Assembly (NCBI GenBank): GCA_022393335.1
Contig: JAJEKB010020989.1
Location: 923,922 to 987,921, forward strand
Source: Macrotrachela quadricornifera
Taxonomy: Eukaryota; Rotifera; Eurotatoria; Philodinida; Philodinidae
Direction: 5' to 3'
Length of the DNA: 64,000 nucleotides
Shown here one piece after another: positions 58,390-64,000 of the stretch. The position numbers and the translations under genes are program-made. The notes under the pieces were generated by a model, which made no database searches, had not been told where the DNA came from, and was given only the letters and a program-made list of their open reading frames with translations. The stretch's first letter is position 1. The number at the start of each line of letters is the position of its first letter.

Positions 58390-60167
58390 TGAAGAAACAA
58401 CGAAATATATTTCTCTTTTCATGATTATATAGAGTATTGAAAGAGTCGTTAATCTATTTGAGAGGTTTCGAACAAATCATATTTATTAATGTGAAAAATC
58501 CAAAAATTAAAACTCATGATAAACAGTGACTTGTACGGCTTCTGAGACACACTTCGCTCATAGCTTTTATTTTGCTAAAGAATACCGTAACTATGTAAAT
58601 AAAAAATGCATTTCCTTGTGTTATCGACATCGCTCTACACGATGGTTATGTTGGTTTCGGTTAATTGAATAGTTCAACTTCGCCCTCTAAGGTATACCGT
58701 TACGTGGACTAGCTGATTACATATATATGGTTCAATGCAACTCGTCGAGTAGATTCCGAATATCCCCTTGTTTTTTCTTCAGAGTGTAACATGAGTGTTT
58801 AAAGCCGGATTGTATGTCAGAGGCAATGGAATTTTGAGCTATCCTATAAAACAGCCTAGCAGACATTTCATGAGTTATCTCTATTACCATAAATAGGATA
58901 CATATGTAATTGCACGTGGTAAAAATGCGCGTTCGATTGGATGTTATTTTTCTTTAGCGTCTGCAACATACGAAACAGTATGTTCTTAGATAAATTTTAG
59001 GACTCGAGATCCTTTGTTTTCTACTGTATTTTCAACTGGATTATGATTATTTTTTTTCTACTATAAAGTCCATAGATGAGCAAGTTTTTTGCAATATTAT
59101 TTGAAGACGTAATGTTGTTATGTCACCGAACAGCTTGACTTTCTTCATTTATACAAATTGTTGGACCCGAGTCTTGTTCATCCCTTTTCTAGAGCTCTAT
59201 AAAACTTGGAGAAGCGATATTTTAGGAAGTGATAGGTGCATACATATATATGTATTTGCGCAAAGATTATGGAAAAAAAAACGTTTTCTCATATGTTCGC
59301 CTAGCTTCCTATTGTGCTGTACGACTAGTTTTTCCTTTAACGTATGACTTTAGATGTTTAACTTTTTATCCGATAATAGATATACAGATACTCGATATTA
59401 TGTCTATGAATCGAAGTCTTACGACCTCATACTTATTTTTATAGTCCACATAGCTTGATGTCCGTATAGTCTTTTCATGTCTTACACTTTTCTGGGCCTA
59501 TAGTTATCCTATAGGACGGCTCTTGAGGATCCTTGAATGCTCTCATATAATAGTGCTTGAGCACTTATGAATATCTGCATAGTATAACTCTATTTGACCT
59601 TCAACCTTTAATGCGGCACAGACAGGCAGACATTGAACATTATATATATAGAGAGAGAGTGAGAGATTCTGGAACAAAAAGATAGTTTGGCTAAGCAAAG
59701 AACCGAAGAGACGATATTTTGTTTATTTCAAGAATTGTAGATTATTTTCCTTTTTTCTTCTGCAAAAAATTTTCACTGGAGTGAGATTACAGCCAAATTG
59801 AGAAGATTACTCTGTATAAAAAAATATCATACTGAACCTCTTCTCGACACCATTGACAGAACATTTTTTAAGTTCAAGCCAAAAAAAAAACTAGAACTCT
59901 CCATAGTTTTAGAGAGAAATATCGAATCAAAAAAAGATTCTAGACTATTTTCCTAGAAACTTAATAAAGCTTATGAAAATGGCACCCAAATCTAGAATCA
60001 TAATAAGTTTTAGGCTTCCGCTAAAATCTTTCATGTCTGATTATGATAACTTTTTCTCAGAAAGTAGATCATTTCATTTTGTCTATAAAAATACTTGCAG
60101 AAACACTAGATTATGATCAATTTCATATCTTCTTCTGATTGTAGAAAAAATTGAAAATTTACAGGTC
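58390..60167. other. Non-coding interval upstream of the tannase gene
   Basis: Holds the direct repeat above, a unit resembling the hAT-3 minisatellite at about 59520-59590 (CTCTCATATAATAGTGCTTGAG), and a (TA)n/(GA)n microsatellite at 59642-59667. No gene recognised. Confidence 0.45.
58868..58995 (+). repeat. Diverged direct repeat, right copy
   Basis: Partner of 56255-56390 (see there). Identity is moderate with small gaps. Confidence 0.5.
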
Positions 60168-61811
60168 ATGACTTCTATCAAGTCGGGAATAATTGTGCTG
60201 AAGATAATCACTTTTCTTATATTAACCAACAACGGAGTGGTAACACAAAATGCAAATCCACGATGTACTGTCTCCACATTTGCAAGCATTTTACCTACAT
60301 CAAATACGACAGTTATGTCAGTGACATTTAGTCAAAATAATTCAAGTTATATAAATGCATCAAGTCTACCATTTGGTACTCTAACTACATCAAATTTACC
60401 TACCTATTGTTCTGTTCTAATTAATGTTGTTACGTCACCAACCTCATCTTTCAACTCTATGATTTGGTTACCAGATAACACATGGAATCGACGTTTTCTC
60501 ATGGTTGGCAATGGAGCTTTTGGTGGTGGACTAAACTATCCAGATATTGGTGCCGGCATTAAACGTGGTTTTGCATCTGCCACAACTGACACTGGACATA
60601 ACTCATCAGTGTTCGATGGCACATGGGCAAATAATAATAAAGAAACAGTAAATGATTGGGGTTATCGTGCAGTGCATATGACAGTTGTTTTATCAAAACA
60701 AATCATTCAACAATATTATAATGCATCAATAATTGGTTCATATTTTCAAGGTTGTTCAACTGGTGGAAGACAAGGTCTAAAAGAGATCCAAGATTATCCA
60801 AGTGACTTTAATGGTATTTTAATTGGTGCACCAGCATGGTATACTTCACATCTATGGCCGTTTTTAATAAGAATTGCTTTGCACTTTTTACCAAGTAGCA
60901 GTTCAAGATTTATTCCATCTAGTCTCTTTCCTGTAATACATAATGAAGTTGTGAGACAATGTGATGGACAAGATGGTGTTCAAGATCAAATTGTAAGTGA
61001 TCCATATGCATGTAATTTGAATTTAAATACATTATTATGTCATACAATGAATAAAAAGACAAAGAATTGTTTAACAAATGATCAGTTAGATGCTTTAACT
61101 CGTTTATATAGTGACTATGTTGATACAAATCAAACATATGTTATGGCACATCAGCCATATAGTAGTGAACCAATATGGGGTGTATTACTTGGTCAGGATG
61201 CACCAAATCAATTAGCTGTGGATTTTGTTCGTTATTTTGTATTAAATGATCCAAACTGGCAATATACAAGCTTTGATTATTCGATCGTCCAGAAAGCTGA
61301 TCAATTAGATCCTGGCAATGCAAACGCTAATAATTATAATTTACGTCCATTTTTTTCACTTGGTGGTAAAGTTATCCACTATCAAGGATTAGCTGACGGT
61401 CTTCTACCACCGAAACATTCACAATATTATTACGATCATGTCTTCCAAAATCTTTCCGATATGAATCTCGACCAATACTATCGTCTTTTTTATGTACCAG
61501 GAATGGGACATTGTGATACTTCAGACACTGGACCATGTGTTTTTGGTGGAAATGGCCAAGAGATAAAACTAGGTAGTCAATACTTTGGTGTACCTGGATT
61601 CAATGATAGTCAACATGATGCATTGTTGGCTTTAGTTGAATGGGTTGAAAATGGAAAAGCTCCTGATCAAATTATCGCTACACTATATGTTAATAGCGAT
61701 CCTGAACAAGGTGTTTCACGTCAACGACCTCTTTGCCCTTTTCCACAAAAAGCGCGCTATCATGGTACGGGTAGTATTGATGATCCTGCCAATTTTTACT
61801 GTGCCACCTAA
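60168..61811 (+). CDS. Secreted tannase/feruloyl esterase family protein
   Basis: Single-exon gene of 547 aa. It has an N-terminal signal peptide (about residues 1-27, IIVLKIITFLILTNNGVVTQ). The alpha/beta hydrolase core carries the family's catalytic set: the nucleophile Ser in QGCSTGGRQGL (about residue 199), Asp in YQGLADGLLPP (about 410) and His in VPGMGHCDTS (about 447). Cys next to Ser and His gives the CS-D-HC pattern in which a disulfide ties the active site. DGVQDQIVSDPYAC fits the family's lid/calcium region. These enzymes hydrolyse ester bonds of hydroxycinnamates or gallates and are typical of fungi and bacteria. The lack of introns and isolation among transposons suggest horizontal acquisition (inference). 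Confidence 0.93.
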   Translation: MTSIKSGIIVLKIITFLILTNNGVVTQNANPRCTVSTFASILPTSNTTVMSVTFSQNNSSYINASSLPFGTLTTSNLPTYCSVLINVVTSPTSSFNSMIWLPDNTWNRRFLMVGNGAFGGGLNYPDIGAGIKRGFASATTDTGHNSSVFDGTWANNNKETVNDWGYRAVHMTVVLSKQIIQQYYNASIIGSYFQGCSTGGRQGLKEIQDYPSDFNGILIGAPAWYTSHLWPFLIRIALHFLPSSSSRFIPSSLFPVIHNEVVRQCDGQDGVQDQIVSDPYACNLNLNTLLCHTMNKKTKNCLTNDQLDALTRLYSDYVDTNQTYVMAHQPYSSEPIWGVLLGQDAPNQLAVDFVRYFVLNDPNWQYTSFDYSIVQKADQLDPGNANANNYNLRPFFSLGGKVIHYQGLADGLLPPKHSQYYYDHVFQNLSDMNLDQYYRLFYVPGMGHCDTSDTGPCVFGGNGQEIKLGSQYFGVPGFNDSQHDALLALVEWVENGKAPDQIIATLYVNSDPEQGVSRQRPLCPFPQKARYHGTGSIDDPANFYCAT

Positions 61812-62459
61812 ACAAAAACTGCAAATATTAATTTCCCTCAATAACATTAACATTACTTTGCTTTTTTAGTGACTATAACATATTATAGCATATACCAAGT
61901 AGCCGTATATGGGTATATTACCCTTAAATTTTACTTCGCTATCGAAAGACTTTCGTCAAAACTTACTTTAATTACACAATACGAAAAACTTTCTCTTTAA
62001 TATAGAGATCATAAAGTTTTGACCTACATCGGTTGCTGAAAAACATTTTCACTTTAGAACAATATAGCTAGCTTAAAAGAGTTTAAACACAAACACTCAA
62101 TAATCTGACATTTTTTGCACTTTCGATATAAATCTTATTGATTTTCGAAAAGTACACTTTTAAGAAGTCAATCTTAGGTGTGCAATAGGTTTTAGTGCTT
62201 ATCAACAAATGATTATTCTTTGTTCATCAAACTATTTCACTAAAAAAGCTTCATCAACAGTACTACTGTTTTATACGAATAAAAAGGACAAGTTTTGTTT
62301 CACAAAACTCTATATTTATCGAAATATTTTCGTGTTACTGAGTAGCTCTAACAATCGTCATAGCATAAACAATCAACAATCTTATGATTGATTAAAGCAT
62401 ATTTTTATCATTTTCGATTTCACTTTTTAGGAGCATTTCATCTAACGAGAAATGGGCAC
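61812..62459. other. Non-coding interval 3' of the tannase gene
   Basis: AT-rich; no gene or repeat recognised. Confidence 0.45.
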
Positions 62460-63145
62460 TAACTGTTCCATCGCTTTTCCTCTAAAACTTGTGGATAACA
62501 GGTAATCGAGTATGCTGAATCCGAATATTATAATGGTTTGAGCTCTTAAGCCTTATTTGATTCGATTTCTGAAAAACCTAGTTTCCAAATCACGCACCTT
62601 AACAAAAATTACTTTTCCCACCTTTTTAAGATGTCTTCGGCGGCTTTCTCAGGTAAAAACTTTCATATTAGACAAGAAACGGTTTTCTACTTTGCAAAGT
62701 CTTTTGTCGAAACTTTGTAGTTTCTAGACAATTGAATATATCTCTCCAAACATTAGCTTACTAAAGCCAAAAAGTTTTCGTCTCCTCTAAAAGCTTCTTG
62801 ATTTCAGCAAAGCAGTCAAACTGAAGTTCATTATACCAAAATGAGTACTCTACTATCGAAATTTGGAATGTGAGCATGGTTAGTTACCTATACACTGGTA
62901 ATTTTCGCTTGAAATCTGTAGACAATCAAAAGACCGTTTTTCCATTAGATTCAAATATTTGCCAAAAATTCGCCTCAGAAACCTTCAATACTTTTCGAAA
63001 ACGGTTTTCTGGCTTGGAACCCAGTTTTTGCAAAAACTGAACCAAGGAAGGTCTAAGGGCCCAAACTATTGTCATATTCGGATTCAGCATACTCGATTAC
63101 CTATTTTCCACAAGTTTCAAGGGGAAAAGCGATGGGACAGTTGGT
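62460..63145. repeat. Inverted-repeat element with about 100-bp arms
   Basis: The left arm (62460-62555) and right arm (63045-63145) are reverse complements: AACTGT-CCATCGCTTTTCC, ACTTGTGGA-AA-AGGTAATC and GAGTATGCTGAATCCGAATAT are shared almost perfectly. About 490 bp lies between. No ORF, no certain target duplication. Non-autonomous DNA element likely. Confidence 0.75.
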
Positions 63146-63587
63146 ATCCTTTCCTTGTAAGTTTTGAATATCTTATAAAGTATTGAAAGACGTATCTTCT
63201 CAAATAAGACTCTGTTGGATTAAAGCGCTAGGAAATTCTCTGAAAATCAAAGCATAATTGTCAACTAAATGCCATTTTTTACTAAAGAGTGACCCAATAG
63301 ATATGAACACTGTAGATTAACCCTCTGAAGATCGAATTATTTTTTGATTGACAACGCATTTTTCAACCGTTTTATTGCATTTAAAGTCACAATGGCTACA
63401 TAAAAATCTTATGATAATCAAAGAAAACAATTTTTTTCTTCTTTTAAACAAAATGGCTATTTGCAAGTAAAGCATTCGATATTGCATCGAACTTCTGCTT
63501 CCTTAACGCTACAACAAGCACATCTTCTTGTAGTTTTCACAAACAAATTCATTTCATTGTCCAAATTAAGGACAATTTTTGGTGATA

Positions 63588-63986
63588 TTACTTTAGACTT
63601 CTTTGTTCACTACCGGAGCAGAGAGACTTCGCCACGGAAATCATATAATTTAGATATGCTATTTTATCTTGAGCTAACTGATTATGGCAGATAAATGATT
63701 TGGAAATACGTGTATTTAGAAAGTAAATGAAAGTTCGAAGCCAGTTTGTTTTAGACTTCCGATCGAGACTGTAGCAGTATATTCTTTGGTTGAGACGATC
63801 AACTTCATGCGCAAACTGATTATAATCTTTTATTACTTGCGAACAGTTGATTGTAACTCGTTGACCATTTTTCAGCCGACGCGAAATAGGAATAACTTCT
63901 TGATCTTTACGATAGTTTGAAGTCAAAAAGCATATTTGGTATCCATCGAAACCGAAGACAATGCTGTTCTGTGTAATAATTGCCAT
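63588..63986 (-). CDS. Hypothetical ORF, 132 aa
   Basis: ATG at 63986, TAA at 63588. It reads MAIITQNSIVFGFDGYQICF, then SRRLKNGQRVTINCSQVIKD and DRLNQRIYCYSLDRKSKTNW. Composition is protein-like and the frame is long for this AT-rich DNA. No domain was recognised and the upstream region lies outside the window. It could be a gene or the edge of a mobile element. Confidence 0.35.
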   Translation of the reverse strand: MAIITQNSIVFGFDGYQICFLTSNYRKDQEVIPISRRLKNGQRVTINCSQVIKDYNQFAHEVDRLNQRIYCYSLDRKSKTNWLRTFIYFLNTRISKSFICHNQLAQDKIAYLNYMISVAKSLCSGSEQRSLK

Positions 63987-64000
63987 GTAATCTCCTCGTT

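Noticed and set aside
1..64000. CRISPR arrays, bacterial operons, tRNA or rRNA genes
   Set aside because: No regular direct-repeat/spacer array, no Shine-Dalgarno-linked gene runs, and no cloverleaf or rRNA core sequence was noticed; spliced genes show the DNA is eukaryotic. A tRNA scan was not run.

Overview
The window reads as nuclear DNA of a small animal, most likely a bdelloid rotifer (inference). It is strongly AT-rich, most genes are split by short GT-AG introns (about 45-70 bp, a few longer), the genes sit in small clusters, and the gene set is typical of bdelloids: tandem F-box-like genes, NHL and FG-GAP repeat proteins, a plant/bacteria-like GH19 chitinase, an intronless tannase/feruloyl esterase, and many degraded DNA transposons. 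Species cannot be named from this sequence. Exon models were built by hand by matching splice consensus and reading phase; each multi-exon model given as complete adds up to a whole number of codons.

Layout. 1-2.6 kb: the 3' part of a gene joining a KH-like N-terminal region, a nucleotidyltransferase-like domain and a PARP catalytic domain. 2.9-4.5 kb: a decayed Helitron helicase on the minus strand. 4.5-6.7 kb: two old satellite arrays, a large inverted repeat and a GC-richer palindromic island. 9.0-13.1 kb: a ten-exon gene whose product combines a Rel-homology-like domain with two RRMs. 13-18 kb: mostly non-coding. 18.2-19.4 kb: nocturnin-like nuclease, followed by a dead mariner transposase. 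21.5-22.4 kb: secreted GH19 chitinase with a hevein-type chitin-binding domain. 23.5-24.4 kb: broken FG-GAP repeat gene.

25-45 kb is the gene-dense core. It holds two tandem paralogous membrane-anchored ectodomain genes (25.1-29.0 kb), a small type I membrane protein, an UNC93-like transporter, an extended-SDR epimerase/reductase, a secreted PAN-like protein, two tandem F-box/leucine-rich genes, and a zinc-finger/coiled-coil/NHL protein whose long intron carries a palindromic MITE.

45-60 kb is nearly gene-free and is a transposon graveyard. Three non-autonomous hAT-type elements can be delimited to the base by terminal inverted repeats plus 8-bp target-site duplications (49,693-51,003; 51,534-52,557; 54,621-56,140). 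A foldback element is nested in the first. Next to the third lies a roughly 2-kb palindromic unit carrying six copies of the 13-mer GTGACGGAATCAC. 60.2-61.8 kb: intronless secreted tannase/feruloyl esterase, a likely horizontal acquisition. 62-64 kb: another inverted-repeat element and an unidentified ORF.

The genes are not a pathway. The shared theme is secreted or surface proteins and polysaccharide/polyphenol hydrolases (chitinase, tannase) among signalling or nucleic-acid proteins. The most novel signals are the NTase-PARP fusion, the Rel-RRM architecture, the duplicated ectodomain family with a fast-changing Thr-rich stalk, and the GTGACGGAATCAC palindrome.
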